Positions 48,849 through 57,890 of a stretch of 64,000 nucleotides of DNA are shown piece by piece. Origin of the DNA: Streptomyces hygroscopicus. Lineage in GTDB: Bacteria > Actinomycetota > Actinomycetes > Streptomycetales > Streptomycetaceae. Each line of letters starts with the position of its first letter. Within the stretch, counting starts at the first letter, position 1. The notes below the pieces were generated by a model. That model ran no database searches. It saw only the letters and a list, made by a program, of their open reading frames with translations, and was not told the DNA's origin. The position numbers and the translations under genes are program-made. The DNA is taken from NCBI GenBank assembly GCA_002021875.1, contig CP018627.1, forward strand, positions 4,154,001 through 4,218,000. Reading direction: 5' to 3'.

Positions 48849-50384
48849 TCAGCCGCGCTGCTCCCGGATGCCGTTGATCCGCCGGGGCAGCTCCAGCGGG
48901 TTCTCGTCCCGCAGCTCCGGCGGCAGCAGGGCGGCCGGGGTGTCCTGGTAGGCGACCGGCCGCAGCCAGCGCTCGATGGCGGTGCCGCCGACCGAGGTGG
49001 AGGTGGAGGTGGTGGCCGGGTAGGGGCCGCCGTGGTGCTGGGCCGGGGCGACGGCGACACCGGTCGGCCAGCCGTTGACCAGGACCCGGCCGGCCAGCGG
49101 GGTGAGCTCGGCGATCAGCGCACCGGCCCGGCCCTCGGTGCCCTCGCCCTCGGCGGCGGAGATCTGGACGGTGGCGGTGAGGTTGCCCGGGAGCCGTCCG
49201 AGCACCGCGCTGATCTCGTCGTCGCTCTCGTAGCGCGCCACGACGGTCACCGGGCCGAAGCACTCCTCCAGCAGCACATCGTGCGGGCCGTCCTCGGTGA
49301 GCCGCCGAGCCGGGACGGTCAGGAAGCCCGCGCTGACCGTGTGCTCACCGCCGGAGCCGGGGGTGACCGGGGCGTCCACGTCCGCCAGTTCGGCGCGCTC
49401 CTTGACCCCGGCGACGAAGTTGTCCCGCATCCGGTGGTCGAGCAGAACGCCCGCGTCGGTGTTGCTGACCGCCTCGGTGAGGGACTTCACCAGGCCGTCG
49501 CCCGCCGGACCGGCCGGGGCCAGCACAAAGCCGGGCTTGGTGCAGAACTGGCCCACGCCCAGCGTCATGGAGCCCGCGAGCCCCGCGCCGATCTGGTCGC
49601 CGCGCTCGGTGGCCGCGGCCTCGGTGACCACGACCGGGTTGAGGCTGCCCAGCTCGCCGTGGAAGGGGATCGGCACCGGCCGGGAGGCCGCCGCGTCGTG
49701 CAGGGCCCGGCCGCCGCGGACCGATCCGGTGAAACCGGCCGCCGCGATCAGCGGATGCTTGACCAGCTCGATGCCCGCCTCGAAACCGTGCACCACCGCG
49801 ATCACCTCGGCGGGCACCCCGACCCGCTCGGCGGCGCGGCGCAGCGCGGAGGCGGCCACCTCGGAGGTGGCGGGGTGGTCGGGGTGGGCCTTGACGATGA
49901 CCGGGCAGCCCGCGGCGAGGGCGCTCGCGGTGTCGCCGCCGGGCACGGAGAAGGCGAGCGGGAAGTTGCTGGCGGCGTAGACGGCGACGACGCCGAGCGG
50001 CAGCTTGTAGCGGCGCAGATCGGGCCAGGGCGGGGTCTGGGTGGCGTCGGCGTGGTCGATGCGGACGTCGAGGAAGGCGCCCTCGTCCACGATGGCCGCG
50101 AAGGCCCGCAGTTGATAGGTGGTGCGGGCGAGTTCGCCGGTGAGCCGGGCGGGGCCGAGCGCGGTCTCCGCGTCGGCCGCCTCGACCAGCTGGTCACGGG
50201 CCTCGTCGAGGAGATCGGCGGCGGTGCGCAGCAGGGCGGCGCGCACCGTACGGTCGGCCAGGGAGCCGCGGGCGGCGTGGGCCGCGCGCACCACGCGGTC
50301 GACCTCCTCCGCCGTGGCTTCGACCGCTACCTGCTCCCGCTGCTTTCCGGTTCGGGGGTCGACGCTCCACACTGGTGCTGACAC
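48849..50384 (-). CDS. Alpha-ketoglutaric semialdehyde dehydrogenase (NADP-type)
   Basis: A 511-aa aldehyde dehydrogenase. It has YAASNFPLAFSVPGGDTASA, GFTGSVRGGRALHD, the general-base Glu in PIPFHGELGSLNPVVV and nucleophile Cys281 in GVGQFCTKPGFVL. These fit the 2,5-dioxovalerate dehydrogenase branch, which oxidises alpha-ketoglutaric semialdehyde to 2-oxoglutarate at the end of non-phosphorylating pentose and hexarate pathways. GTG start at 50384 after AGGAGG. Divergent from an IclR regulator, with an operator candidate between them. Confidence 0.88.
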   Translation of the reverse strand: MSAPVWSVDPRTGKQREQVAVEATAEEVDRVVRAAHAARGSLADRTVRAALLRTAADLLDEARDQLVEAADAETALGPARLTGELARTTYQLRAFAAIVDEGAFLDVRIDHADATQTPPWPDLRRYKLPLGVVAVYAASNFPLAFSVPGGDTASALAAGCPVIVKAHPDHPATSEVAASALRRAAERVGVPAEVIAVVHGFEAGIELVKHPLIAAAGFTGSVRGGRALHDAAASRPVPIPFHGELGSLNPVVVTEAAATERGDQIGAGLAGSMTLGVGQFCTKPGFVLAPAGPAGDGLVKSLTEAVSNTDAGVLLDHRMRDNFVAGVKERAELADVDAPVTPGSGGEHTVSAGFLTVPARRLTEDGPHDVLLEECFGPVTVVARYESDDEISAVLGRLPGNLTATVQISAAEGEGTEGRAGALIAELTPLAGRVLVNGWPTGVAVAPAQHHGGPYPATTSTSTSVGGTAIERWLRPVAYQDTPAALLPPELRDENPLELPRRINGIREQRG

Positions 50385-50439
50385 CGCGGATTCCTCCTGC
50401 TGTGGTGTTACCGCTGCTTGCGTCCCACACATCGACGGT

Positions 50440-50455
50440 GTTCGATATGCTGAAC
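50440..50455. promoter_or_regulatory. Candidate IclR operator
   Basis: GTTCGATATGCTGAAC at 50440-50455 is an inverted pair GTTC-8nt-GAAC in the 135-bp divergent gap between the aldehyde dehydrogenase and IclR genes. Such GTTCG-type half-sites are common for IclR regulators. Confidence 0.5.
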
Positions 50456-50519
50456 GCTGTCCCGGGTGATGAATTTCCCCTCGGGACTCTATGGCTGGTC
50501 GAACAGAGGGGTCAAGGCG

Positions 50520-51290
50520 ATGTCAGCTGCCGAGACGGGCGGGGCCCAGGTCAAATCGGCTGTCCGCACGGTCGAACTGCTGGAGTTCTTCGCCGGGCGG
50601 CCCGGAATGCACAGCCTCGCCGCGGTCCAGGAGGCCGTGGGCTATCCCAAGTCGAGCCTCTACATGCTGCTGCGCACCCTGGTGGAGCTCGGCTGGGTGG
50701 AGACGGATGCCACCGGCACCCGCTACGGCATCGGGGTGCGCGCCCTGCTCGTCGGCACCTCCTACATCGACGGCGACGAGGTCGTGGCCGCCGCCCGCCC
50801 CACCCTGGACCGGCTCTCGGACGACACCACCGAGACCATCCACCTCGCCCGCCTCGACGGCACCAACGTCGTCTATCTCGCCACCCGGCAGTCGCAGCAC
50901 TATCTGCGCCCGTTCACCCGCGTCGGCCGCCGGCTGCCCGCCCACTCGACCTCGCTGGGCAAGGCGCTGCTGGCCACGTACTCCGACGAGCAGGTGCGCA
51001 AGCTGCTGCCGGAGACGCTGGGCCAGCTCACCGAGCACACCATCACCGACCGCGAGAAGCTGATCGAGGAGCTGCACCTCATCCGGGAGCAGGGGTACGC
51101 GGTGGACCGCGAGGAGAACACGCTGGGCCTGCGCTGCTTCGGCATCGCCATCCCGTACCGCACCCCCTCGCGCGACGCCATCAGCTGCTCGGTGCCGGTG
51201 GCCCGGCTCACCCCCACCCATGAGCAGATGATCAAGGACGCCCTGTTCGACGCCCGGGACCGGCTCACCCTCGCGACGCGACGTCTTTGA
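50520..51290 (+). CDS. IclR family transcriptional regulator
   Basis: A 256-aa protein with a winged helix at about 15-75 (SAVRTVELLEFFAGRPGMHSL, VGYPKSSLYMLLRTLVELGW) and an IclR effector domain at about 85-250 (YIDGDEVVAAARPTLDRLSD, RVGRRLPAHSTSLGKALLA, GYAVDREENTLGLRCFGIAI). It should control the divergent semialdehyde dehydrogenase gene and perhaps the downstream sugar genes, sensing a sugar acid. ATG at 50520 with GAGGGG 9 bases upstream. Confidence 0.92.
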   Translation: MSAAETGGAQVKSAVRTVELLEFFAGRPGMHSLAAVQEAVGYPKSSLYMLLRTLVELGWVETDATGTRYGIGVRALLVGTSYIDGDEVVAAARPTLDRLSDDTTETIHLARLDGTNVVYLATRQSQHYLRPFTRVGRRLPAHSTSLGKALLATYSDEQVRKLLPETLGQLTEHTITDREKLIEELHLIREQGYAVDREENTLGLRCFGIAIPYRTPSRDAISCSVPVARLTPTHEQMIKDALFDARDRLTLATRRL

Positions 51291-51383
51291 CCCATGGGAG
51301 GACGGCCCCCTCCGCCGCGCGGCGGAGGCGGATCGTCGGGCAGGGTGAGGCGCGGCGCCCGCCGCGCCGCGAGGCTGGTCCCC

Positions 51384-52424
51384 GTGACCCACACCCTTCC
51401 CGGCTCCCGGACGCGTCCGGCACCCGCCCGCACCCCCGGTGACTCCGCCGGGCGGATCCTGCGGGCCGTCGCGATCCTCGCCTGTCTCCCGTACATCGGC
51501 CTCAAGATCGCCTGGATGTCGGGCAGTCACGTCGGCATGCCCGAGGGCAGCGAGCTGCGCGACCCCAGTCGGCAGACGCTGATGGTCGTCGTCAACGGCC
51601 TGTCGGTGCTCATGGACGCCGCCGTGGTCGTCCTCGCCCTGCTGCTCACCCGCCCCTGGGGGCTGCGGGCGCCGGTCTGGCTGACGGCTCTGCCCGCATG
51701 GGTCGCCTGCGGTCTGCTCGCGCCCATCATGGCCGGATTCCCGGCACAGTTGGCGGCCAGGGCGCTCGGCTTCGGCGGCGGGGACGGGGGCCGGTCCTCC
51801 GGGTCGGGCGGGACGTTCCTGGCCGAGTGGGTCTTCGGGATGGTCTACGGCGGGTTCATCGTGCAGGGGCTGGCCCTGGGGGGCCTGTTCGCGCTGTACG
51901 CCCGCCGCCGCTGGGGCCATCTGTGGCGCGGCCGGATCGCCGATCTGCCCGCCCTGGGGGCGGACCGTGCCACCGGGCGCCCGGCCGCCGTCGTGATCGC
52001 CCTGCTCACCGCGGTACCCGCCGCCGTCCATCTGCTGTGGGCCGCGGGGGCGGACGCCGGGCTGAACCGGTACCGGGCCCAGGACCGCGGCAGCGACTTC
52101 TCCGTCCTTGAGGGCACCTACGTCCTGTTCGCGCTCATCACCGCCCTCGGCGTGCTGATGCTCGCCTTCCGCGTCGGGCGTCCGGTGCGCCTCGCCGTGC
52201 CGCTGGGCCTGGCCTGCGTCGGCTCCGCGGCGCTCGCCTGCTGGGGCGGCTGGCTCCTCCTGGCCGGGCTGACCGCCCAGAACGCCGCCAAGGAGCCGAC
52301 CGCGCTGATGAATCTGACCTACGCTGTGCAGATGACCGTCGGACTGCTCGTCCTCACGGCCGGCGGCCGCTTCTTCCGCGAGCGCGGCGCCGCCGGGCAC
52401 GCGGCAGCGCACCGGGCCCCGTGA
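51384..52424 (+). CDS. Multi-pass membrane protein, operon partner of a two-component system
   Basis: A 346-aa protein with about seven transmembrane helices (for example AVAILACLPYIGLKIAW, LSVLMDAAVVVLALLL, PAWVACGLLAPIMAG, FIVQGLALGGLFALY, AVVIALLTAVPAAVHLL, VLFALITALGVLMLAF). I know no name for it. GTG at 51384 begins VTHTLPGSRTRP. The stop overlaps the start of the histidine kinase gene by 4 bp (GTGA), so it probably senses or transports something for that kinase. Confidence 0.75.
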   Translation: MTHTLPGSRTRPAPARTPGDSAGRILRAVAILACLPYIGLKIAWMSGSHVGMPEGSELRDPSRQTLMVVVNGLSVLMDAAVVVLALLLTRPWGLRAPVWLTALPAWVACGLLAPIMAGFPAQLAARALGFGGGDGGRSSGSGGTFLAEWVFGMVYGGFIVQGLALGGLFALYARRRWGHLWRGRIADLPALGADRATGRPAAVVIALLTAVPAAVHLLWAAGADAGLNRYRAQDRGSDFSVLEGTYVLFALITALGVLMLAFRVGRPVRLAVPLGLACVGSAALACWGGWLLLAGLTAQNAAKEPTALMNLTYAVQMTVGLLVLTAGGRFFRERGAAGHAAAHRAP

Positions 52425-53683
52425 CCGGGGCGTGGTGGCGGCGGGCGGTCCGTGCGGTGACCGGCCGCCGGGCCCAGCTGCGCTGGGTCCATCTGGTGCT
52501 CGGCGGCGCCCTGTTGATGCCGTACTACCTGCTGACCGCCGTCGTCTTCGCGATGCTCGTCCAGGACGCCGATCCCTTCACCTCCCTGCCGTGGCAGCTG
52601 GGCACCTTCGCCTCGGCCCTGCCGCTGGCCGTGCCGACCGCGCTGCTCCCGCTCGTACGCCCCCTGGAGGCCACCGCCGCACGCTCGCTGTGCGGGCTTC
52701 CGGAGTCCGCGGAGCTCGCGGCCGGGCCCGCCGGATCGTGGGACGCGCGCGCCCGCACCTTGCTCTGGTACGGGCTGCATCTGGCCATCGGCGGGCTGGT
52801 CAGCGGGCTCACCCTGTCCCTGCTGCCCGCCTCGGCACTGCTGATCGCCCTGCCGTTCACCGACGGTTCGTACGCCGACGAGGGCTGGCCGCACGCCTTC
52901 GCCTCGGCCCCCCACGCGCTGGCGCCCTTGGCCGGGGTGCTGCTCCTGGGTGTGATCATGGGGATCGCCGCGGCCGCCGGGGCGCTGCTGGCCCGTTGTG
53001 CGCCCGCGCTGCTCGGCCCGGCCCCCGCCGAGCGGCTCGCCGCCGCCGAGCAGCGGGCCACCCGGCTGGCCGCCCGCAACCGGCTCGCCCGCGAGCTGCA
53101 CGACTCGGTCGGCCATGCGCTGAGCGCGGTGACCCTCCAGGCGAGCGCGGCCCGTAAGGTCCTCGACACCGATCCGGACTTCGCCCGGGAGGCGCTGGCG
53201 GCCATCGAGGAGACCACCCGGGACGCGGTCGGCGAACTCGACAGCGTGCTGGGCCTGTTGCGGGAAGGTGAGGACCGTCCGGCCCCCGCCCCCTCCCCCA
53301 CCCTGATGGATCTGGACGGGCTGCTGGCCCGCACCCGGGCCGCGGGCGTCGCCGTCGAGCTGACGGCCCCGGGCCCGCTGGACCGGCTGCCGCCCGTCGT
53401 CTCCCGCGAGGCGTACCGCATCGTCCAGGAGGGGCTCAGCAACGCGCTGCGCCACGCGGGCCGGGTGCCGGTGCGGCTCCGGATCGCCGAGGACCCGAAG
53501 AAGGTGGAGATCATGATGGAGAACCCGGTGAACGGAGCCACCCGGGCACGCCCCACCGGCGGCGGCCGCGGGTTGCGCGGCATCGCCGAGCGGGCCACCC
53601 TGCTGCGCGGCACCTGTGCGTGGGACACCGTGGACGGCGTCTGGCGGCTGACGGTCCGGCTCCCGCTGGAGGCGTCCCGATGA
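52421..53683 (+). CDS. NarL/DesK-type sensor histidine kinase
   Basis: A 420-aa protein. About four N-terminal transmembrane helices lie up to residue 200. HisKA_3 follows with ARELHDSVGHALSAVTLQAS (His227), then an ATPase domain with VSREAYRIVQEGLSNALRHAG (N box) and GGGRGLRGIAERATLL (G box). Typical of actinobacterial kinases paired with LuxR-type regulators. It overlaps both neighbours by 4 bp. The signal is unknown. Confidence 0.93.
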   Translation: MTGAWWRRAVRAVTGRRAQLRWVHLVLGGALLMPYYLLTAVVFAMLVQDADPFTSLPWQLGTFASALPLAVPTALLPLVRPLEATAARSLCGLPESAELAAGPAGSWDARARTLLWYGLHLAIGGLVSGLTLSLLPASALLIALPFTDGSYADEGWPHAFASAPHALAPLAGVLLLGVIMGIAAAAGALLARCAPALLGPAPAERLAAAEQRATRLAARNRLARELHDSVGHALSAVTLQASAARKVLDTDPDFAREALAAIEETTRDAVGELDSVLGLLREGEDRPAPAPSPTLMDLDGLLARTRAAGVAVELTAPGPLDRLPPVVSREAYRIVQEGLSNALRHAGRVPVRLRIAEDPKKVEIMMENPVNGATRARPTGGGRGLRGIAERATLLRGTCAWDTVDGVWRLTVRLPLEASR

Positions 53684-54381
53684 GCACCCCGCCGTCCCCG
53701 GTGAGCGCCCCGCCGTCCCCGCTGCGCATCGTGCTCGTCGACGACGAGCGGATGGTGCGCACCGCGCTGCGCGCGATCCTCTCCAGCGAACCGGACCTGG
53801 AGGTCGTCGGCGAGGCCGGAAGCGGCGCCGAGGCCGTTCCGGTGGTCCGTGAACTGCGCCCGGACGTCGTGCTGATGGACGTCCGGATGCCCGATGTCGA
53901 CGGCATCCGCGCCACCGAGCGGATCCTGAGCACCATGGAGGACCCACCGCGCGTCATCGTGGTGACGACGTTCGAGAACGACAGCTATGTGTACGACGCG
54001 CTGCGCGCCGGGGCCAGCGGCTTTCTGCTCAAGCGGGCCCGTGCGGAGGACCTGATGCAGGCGGTGCGGCTGGTGGCGCGCAGCGATTCGCTGCTGTTCC
54101 CGGCCGCGGTGCGGGCGCTGGCCGCCGAGCACGCCGCCGCCCGCGGCCCGGACCGCGAATCGAGCGCGCGGGCGCTGCGCGACCGGCTCTCCGAGCGGGA
54201 GGCCGTGGTGCTGCGGCTGATGACCGACGGGCTGTCCAACTCCGAGATCGCGGCCCGGATGGCGGTGGGACCGGCCACGGTCAAGACGCATGTGGGGGCG
54301 GTGCTCACCAAGTTGGGGGTGCGGGACCGCACCCAGGCGGTGATCGCCGCGTACGAGAGCGGTTTCGTCACACCGGGCTGA
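53680..54381 (+). CDS. LuxR/NarL family response regulator
   Basis: A 233-aa protein. It has a receiver domain with RIVLVDDERMVRTAL, phospho-acceptor Asp67 in VVLMDVRMPDVDGI and Lys in GFLLKRARAEDL. The C-terminal LuxR HTH follows (about 165-225): RLSEREAVVLRLMTDGLSNSEI and VKTHVGAVLTKLGVRDRTQA. The ATG overlaps the kinase stop (ATGA). It probably controls its own operon. Confidence 0.94.
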   Translation: MSTPPSPVSAPPSPLRIVLVDDERMVRTALRAILSSEPDLEVVGEAGSGAEAVPVVRELRPDVVLMDVRMPDVDGIRATERILSTMEDPPRVIVVTTFENDSYVYDALRAGASGFLLKRARAEDLMQAVRLVARSDSLLFPAAVRALAAEHAAARGPDRESSARALRDRLSEREAVVLRLMTDGLSNSEIAARMAVGPATVKTHVGAVLTKLGVRDRTQAVIAAYESGFVTPG

Positions 54382-54451
54382 CATCCGGCGGCCGGGGTGG
54401 TCTGCTGTGACGGGTCGGCCGAACGGACGGATGGGCGGGAGGAGCAGGCGC

Positions 54452-55432
54452 ATGGAGTACGCACGGCTGGGCGCGTCGGGCATCAAGGTGTCGCGGATCT
54501 GCCTGGGCATGATGAGCTACGGCAGCCCCGAACACCGGCCCTGGCAGCTGGACATCGACGACGCGCGGCCGATCGTGCGGCGCGCGGTCGAGGAGGGGGT
54601 GACCTTCTTCGACACCGCCGACATGTACTCGTTGGGCCGGAGCGAGGAGATCACCGGCGAGCTGCTGCGGGAGCTCTTCCCCGGCCGCGACGACTATGTC
54701 CTCGCCACGAAGGTCTACTCCCCGATGGGAGAGGGACCCAACGACCGCGGGCTGTCCCGTAAGCACATCCTGGCGGGCATCGACGCCTCGCTGCGGCGGC
54801 TGGGCACCGACCATGTGGATCTCTATCAGATCCACCGCTTCGACCCCGGGACGCCCATCGAGGAGACGATGGAGGCGCTCCACGACGTGGTGCGGGCCGG
54901 CAAGGCCCGGTACATCGGCGCGTCCTCCATGTACGCCTGGCAGTTCGCCAAGGCCCAGCACACGGCCGAGGCGCACGGCTGGACCCGGTTCGTCTCCATG
55001 CAGAACCACTACAACCTGCTCTACCGGGAGGAGGAGCGGGAGATGAACCCGCTCTGCCTGGACCAGGGCGTCGGTGTCATCCCCTGGAGCCCGCTGGCGC
55101 GCGGGCTGCTGGCGGGCACCCGCGACCGGGACCGCACCGGGACCACCGTCCGGGCGGGCAACGATCCGCTGGTGGAGAAGTGGTACGCGGACGCGGAGTT
55201 CTCCATACTCGACGCCGCCCGCGAGATCGCCGAGAAGCGCGGGGTGTCCCCCGCGCGGGTCGCGCTGGCGTGGCTGCTCGGCAGGCCCGCGGTCACCGCG
55301 CCGATCGTCGGGGCCACGAAGATCGGCCATCTGGAGGACGCGGTCGCGGCGGTCGGGCTGACGCTCGACGACGCGGAGGTGGCGCGCCTGGAGGCCCCCT
55401 ACCGCCCGCGCCCCGTCATGGGCCACAGCTGA
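54452..55432 (+). CDS. Aldo/keto reductase
   Basis: A 326-aa TIM-barrel NADPH-dependent oxidoreductase. The catalytic tetrad is visible: Asp and Tyr in FFDTADMYSLG, Lys in VLATKVYSP, His in DLYQIHRFDP. The cofactor motifs AWLLGRPAVTAPIVGATKIGH and WSPLARGLLAGTRD are normal. Similar enzymes reduce aldehydes or sugar-derived ketones. ATG at 54452 has GGGAGGAG 7 bases upstream. It follows the two-component operon after 70 bases. Confidence 0.92.
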   Translation: MEYARLGASGIKVSRICLGMMSYGSPEHRPWQLDIDDARPIVRRAVEEGVTFFDTADMYSLGRSEEITGELLRELFPGRDDYVLATKVYSPMGEGPNDRGLSRKHILAGIDASLRRLGTDHVDLYQIHRFDPGTPIEETMEALHDVVRAGKARYIGASSMYAWQFAKAQHTAEAHGWTRFVSMQNHYNLLYREEEREMNPLCLDQGVGVIPWSPLARGLLAGTRDRDRTGTTVRAGNDPLVEKWYADAEFSILDAAREIAEKRGVSPARVALAWLLGRPAVTAPIVGATKIGHLEDAVAAVGLTLDDAEVARLEAPYRPRPVMGHS

Positions 55433-55437
55433 CGGGG

Positions 55438-55480
55438 CGGGACGGCTCCCGGGGGAGCCCCGGATCTCCCGGGGTTTCAG
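55438..55480. terminator. Terminator-like hairpins between convergent genes
   Basis: GGCTCC-CGGG-GGAGCC, followed by CCCCGG-ATCT-CCCGGGG-type pairing, lies between the reductase stop (55432) and the lyase stop (55477). Confidence 0.55.
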
Positions 55481-56697
55481 TTCATCGTCGAGCCGACCTC
55501 GGTACGGTCCATGACCACGAGGAAGCTGGTGACCGGAAGGGAGCCGTCCTGCCGCCGGGAGCCGAGGGCCGTGGTGGGGTCGGTGGTGACCAGCGGCGGG
55601 TTGGCCGGGCCGCCCGGCGTCCAGCTGTTGTCCCGGGAGTCGGCGAGGCGCCCGGTGTCGGCGCTGCCGCGGCCGTTGGAGACCGCGAGGTTGCGGGTCA
55701 GAAGGGCGCGGGAGCCGCCGAAGGAGTAGCCCTTGCCCCAGTTGCCGAAGGCCGTGGTGCGCTGGAGATGGAGGGCTCCGGTGTTGCCGCCCGCCTCGAA
55801 GCCGCTCTTGGTGTTGGCCCAGGCGGCTGAGGTCCGTACGACATGGGCGGGCGAGGGGGCACCGCGGCGGTCGGCGCCGAGTTGGAAGCCGCTGCCGTCG
55901 CCCTTGAAGTAGGGGATGTGCCAGCGGTTCCGGCCGTTTTCGAACGCCCAGGAGTGCTCGATGGTGACGGGGCTCGCCCACATCCACAGGTCGAGGCCGT
56001 CGTCGCTGTTGCGGAACAGCCGGGATCCGGTGACCACGTTGCCGGTGCCGGAGCCGTGGGTGAGGGCCATGCCATCGGCTCTCTGGCCGCCGGTGGCGTC
56101 GTCGTGGTTGCCGTAGGAGTCCAGGTTCCGGATGACGTTGCCGTTGGTGTCGTCGCCGCGGAGGGTCAGTCCGGTGTCGCCGTTGCCGTGGGTGCTGAGG
56201 TTCTGGAAGACGTTTCTCGCACAGGAGGTGCAGACCAGGCCGCCGCCCGGGGCGTTGCGCAGCTCGATCCCGGAGACCGTCCAGTAGTCGGCGCTGAGGG
56301 AGACCAGGGAGGAGCCCTCGCCCAGCCGGGAGCCGTCGAGCCGGACCTTCTCCGCCCTGTAGGGCCGCAGTTGGACGCGCTCGCGGGAGGTGCCGCTGAC
56401 GGAGCTGCGCAGCGTCCTGGCGGGGTAGTACGTGCCGCCGCGCACCTCGATGGTGGTGCCCGCCTTGGCGGCCGATACCGCCTTTTCGAGGCTGCGGTAG
56501 GGGGACTTGAGGGTGCCGCTGTCGCCGTCGCTGCCATTGGTGGCCACGTACACGGTGGTGGGCACGGCGCTCGCGCCCTCCGGCGAAGCCGTCAGATACA
56601 CCCCGGCCACGGCCGACGCCACGATCACGGCGCTGCCCAACGGCAGCGTGCGGTCCTTACGGCGACGGTGGCGGCCCCGCTTTCGCCTCAGCCCCAT
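55477..56697 (-). CDS. Secreted right-handed beta-helix protein, PL9 pectate lyase-like
   Basis: A 406-aa exported protein. A basic N terminus (MGLRRKRGRHRRRK) and hydrophobic segment (GSAVIVASAVAGVYLTA) form a signal peptide. Then a beta-helix with repeated short strands: TTVYVATNGSDGDSGTLKSP, ADYWTVSGIELRNAPGGGL, TGLTLRGDDTNGNVIRN, DDGLDLWMWASPVTIEHSW and TKSGFEAGGNTGALHLQ. The DDGLD and KSGFEAGGN segments resemble the calcium and catalytic-lysine region of family 9 pectate lyases. It probably cleaves pectin-like polyuronides outside the cell. Confidence 0.82.
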   Translation of the reverse strand: MGLRRKRGRHRRRKDRTLPLGSAVIVASAVAGVYLTASPEGASAVPTTVYVATNGSDGDSGTLKSPYRSLEKAVSAAKAGTTIEVRGGTYYPARTLRSSVSGTSRERVQLRPYRAEKVRLDGSRLGEGSSLVSLSADYWTVSGIELRNAPGGGLVCTSCARNVFQNLSTHGNGDTGLTLRGDDTNGNVIRNLDSYGNHDDATGGQRADGMALTHGSGTGNVVTGSRLFRNSDDGLDLWMWASPVTIEHSWAFENGRNRWHIPYFKGDGSGFQLGADRRGAPSPAHVVRTSAAWANTKSGFEAGGNTGALHLQRTTAFGNWGKGYSFGGSRALLTRNLAVSNGRGSADTGRLADSRDNSWTPGGPANPPLVTTDPTTALGSRRQDGSLPVTSFLVVMDRTEVGSTMN

Positions 56698-56908
56698 GGC
56701 AACTCCTGTTCCGCGTCGAGAGAACGGGCCGGAGGATCTGGGCCGGCCCGTCCCATGTCGTAGTTGCCGCCAGTCCAGATTAGGTTGCCGGGCACCCGAG
56801 GATTCTTAGACTACGAAATTCCGATCGCCTCGCGATAGCTTGCGACAAGACTTGATCGTTCTGTGGCCGAGGATGTTCGGAAACGGGAGGTCCTGTTGGT
56901 CTGTTGCC

Positions 56909-57718
56909 TCATGGGCGATAGACCTTGCCCGGTTCCGGGGTGGCCGGGGCCATCAGCTGGGAGACCGTCACCACCGTATAGCCGTCCTTCTTCAGCTTCG
57001 CCAGGATCCCCGGCACCGCCGGCACCGTGCCCTTGTAGATGTCGTGCAGCAGGATGACCCCGTCGCGCTTCGTCTGCTCCATCACCCGCTTCTCGATCAG
57101 CGCGGAGTCGGTCGTCTGATAGTCCTTCGCCGTCACGCTCCACAGCACCTGCGCCACGCCCAGCTCCCGGCAGATCTTGGAGACCCGCTCGTCGGTACGC
57201 CCCTGCGGCGGCCGCATCAGCAGCGGCGTACGGCCGGTGAGCTTCTTGACGGCGCTTTGGACACGGGTGATCTCCGAGCGGACCTCGTCGTCGTCGCTCT
57301 TGGTCAGGATCTTGTGCGACCAGGTGTGGTTGGCCAGCTCATGCCCCTCGTCCGCGATGCGGCGCACCAGGTCGGGGTGTTTGTCGATGTGCTTCTTCCC
57401 GAGCATGAAGAAGGTCGCGTGGACCTTCTCGCGCTTGAGGATCTCCAGCAGCCGGGGCGTGTTCTCGCTGGGGCCCGCGTCGAAGGTGAGGGCGACGCAT
57501 TTGGCGCGGGAGCAGTCGACCGAGCCGTTCGCCCCGTCGCCCTTCTTCAGCACGTCCGGCTTCGAGGCGGCCGGTGTCGCGTGCCCGGCGTCCTCCACCG
57601 CGTGCTCCCGGGCGCTGCGCGGTGAGGTGGTGTCGTAGGACGCGCCGCAGCCGGTGAGACCCAGCGTCAGGCAGACGGCACTCACGAGCAGTCCGGATAT
57701 TCGACCTTTTCGCCCCAT
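56909..57718 (-). CDS. Polysaccharide deacetylase (NodB domain) lipoprotein
   Basis: A 269-aa lipoprotein (MGRKGRISGLLVSAVCLTLG, lipobox LTGC). A NodB homology domain covers about 72-265: motif 1 ALTFDAGPSENT (Asp80), motif 2 LANHTWSHKI (His131, His135), motif 3 LLMRPPQGRTD, motif 4 VLWSVTAKD and motif 5 VILLHDIYKG. In motif 1 the usual second Asp of TFDDG, a metal ligand, is Ala; this change is frequent among Streptomyces members. It should remove acetyl groups from peptidoglycan, chitin or another polysaccharide. ATG at 57718. A 13-bp inverted repeat lies in its upstream region. Confidence 0.9.
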   Translation of the reverse strand: MGRKGRISGLLVSAVCLTLGLTGCGASYDTTSPRSAREHAVEDAGHATPAASKPDVLKKGDGANGSVDCSRAKCVALTFDAGPSENTPRLLEILKREKVHATFFMLGKKHIDKHPDLVRRIADEGHELANHTWSHKILTKSDDDEVRSEITRVQSAVKKLTGRTPLLMRPPQGRTDERVSKICRELGVAQVLWSVTAKDYQTTDSALIEKRVMEQTKRDGVILLHDIYKGTVPAVPGILAKLKKDGYTVVTVSQLMAPATPEPGKVYRP

Positions 57719-57758
57719 TGATATCCCCGAAGTCTTTTTGTTGTCATTAGTGGTCGCA

Positions 57759-57799
57759 ATGCCGCCAACAGACACACAACTGCGTACTGTTGGCGGCAT
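57759..57799 (-). promoter_or_regulatory. 13-bp inverted repeat upstream of the deacetylase gene
   Basis: ATGCCGCCAACAG at 57759-57771 and its exact complement at 57787-57799 are separated by 15 bp. It lies 41-81 bp before the deacetylase ATG, downstream of a TATAGT hexamer on the minus strand (57816-57811), so it could be a 5' UTR stem-loop or an operator. Confidence 0.6.
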
Positions 57800-57812
57800 A
57801 AACTGCGAGCAC

Positions 57813-57829
57813 TATACACGCAATGTATA
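57813..57829. promoter_or_regulatory. Short AT-rich palindrome
   Basis: TATACA-CGCAA-TGTATA, with perfect 6-bp arms. It overlaps the TATAGT candidate -10 box for the deacetylase and could bind a repressor. Confidence 0.4.
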
Positions 57830-57890
57830 CATGGGGTTCATAGAGGCCCGCGGGCCGGGACCCGTGGAGCGATGTGGTGATCGAGCGCGG

